Assembly (NCBI GenBank): GCA_028279375.1
Contig: JANQNW010000015.1
Span: 310,001-374,000, forward strand
Direction: 5' to 3'
From: Phycisphaerales bacterium
GTDB taxonomy: Bacteria > Planctomycetota > Phycisphaerae > Phycisphaerales > UBA1924
DNA: 64,000 nucleotides
Below, piece by piece: positions 63,847 through 64,000 of this stretch (its first letter is position 1; each line of letters opens with the position of its first letter). The position numbers and the translations under genes were made by a program. Below the pieces are notes generated by a model that was not told where the DNA came from, searched no databases, and saw nothing but the letters and a program-made list of their open reading frames with translations.

Positions 63847-64000
63847 TCAGAACGCCAGCGAGAATTGCGCCTGAATCGCAAACTGATCGTCGTCTCTGCT
63901 CTCCAGCACGCCGACATTCGTGCTGGGGCTCACGAGTGATCCGCGCTCATCGTCCAGGAACCACAGGGCCGCAAAGCTGAACTTCGCCGCGATCGTGCCC
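63847..64000 (-). CDS. C-terminal end of a porin-like outer-membrane protein (5' part outside window)
   Basis: On the minus strand the last 50 codons before the TGA at 63849-63847 read GTIAAKFSFAALWFLDDERG and end QAQFSLAF. Alternating hydrophobic residues and a terminal Phe are typical of beta-barrel outer-membrane proteins such as phosphate-selective porins. The start lies beyond position 64000. Confidence 0.6.
   Translation of the reverse strand, partial: GTIAAKFSFAALWFLDDERGSLVSPSTNVGVLESRDDDQFAIQAQFSLAF

Overview
The window is GC-rich bacterial chromosome that most resembles a planctomycete of the Phycisphaerae. Three exported proteins end in the dockerin-like tandem EF-hand repeat (D-x-x-G-D-G-V-V-x-x-x-D-L) typical of that class. 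One of them also carries a PEP-CTERM-type sorting signal. A TIGR02999-type ECF sigma factor sits beside a Ser/Thr kinase with TPR repeats, and there is an FGly-type sulfatase. The taxonomic call is inference; the window has no rRNA.

Layout. 1-7.0 kb: an edge-truncated dipeptidyl-peptidase IV-type lipoprotein, a POT peptide transporter, an NhaP-type antiporter, a Dabb lipoprotein and a DUF2071 protein, closed by a terminator. 7.1-16.5 kb: an exported beta-propeller-like protein, a low-complexity FG-rich protein, a CHAD-Ppx/GppA-HD fusion, a zinc carboxypeptidase, and a LemA locus with two related unknown membrane proteins. 16.6-21.7 kb: a 1698-residue repetitive surface protein. 22-32.6 kb: the sigma factor/kinase pair, then the arginine operon argR-argF'-argG-argE-argB/A-argC-argH. 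This operon is the Xanthomonas-type pathway through acetylated intermediates; argG is frameshifted. 32.8-39.3 kb: a HAD phosphatase, a sulfatase, a double-thioredoxin protein and a second kinase. 39.4-44.8 kb: one minus-strand operon joining ergothioneine genes egtB and egtD to an osmoprotectant-type ABC transporter and a DUF5996-like protein. 45.2-51.1 kb: a His-rich lipoprotein, a DUF2200 protein and a tricorn-protease region in which three genes are punctuated by four tRNA-Gly-derived segments, only one intact. 51.1-58.7 kb: a divergent nitrate-reductase locus, with NapD-NapA-tetraheme NapB-NapF/G on one side and a tetraheme cytochrome/FeS/NrfD quinol module on the other. 58.7-64 kb: two small lipoproteins (SRPBCC and SOUL), a Na/Pi cotransporter, a beta-barrel protein, an AI-2E-type permease and the end of a porin.

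The most unusual signals are the tRNA-Gly-punctuated gene series at 46.07-51.06 kb, the almost charge-free FG-repeat protein at 8.57-9.41 kb, the egt-transporter operon, the membrane-anchored tandem NapB, and an apparently leaderless argR whose promoter is covered by ARG boxes. I saw no transposase, integrase or CRISPR array. All homology statements come from recalled family motifs, not searches.
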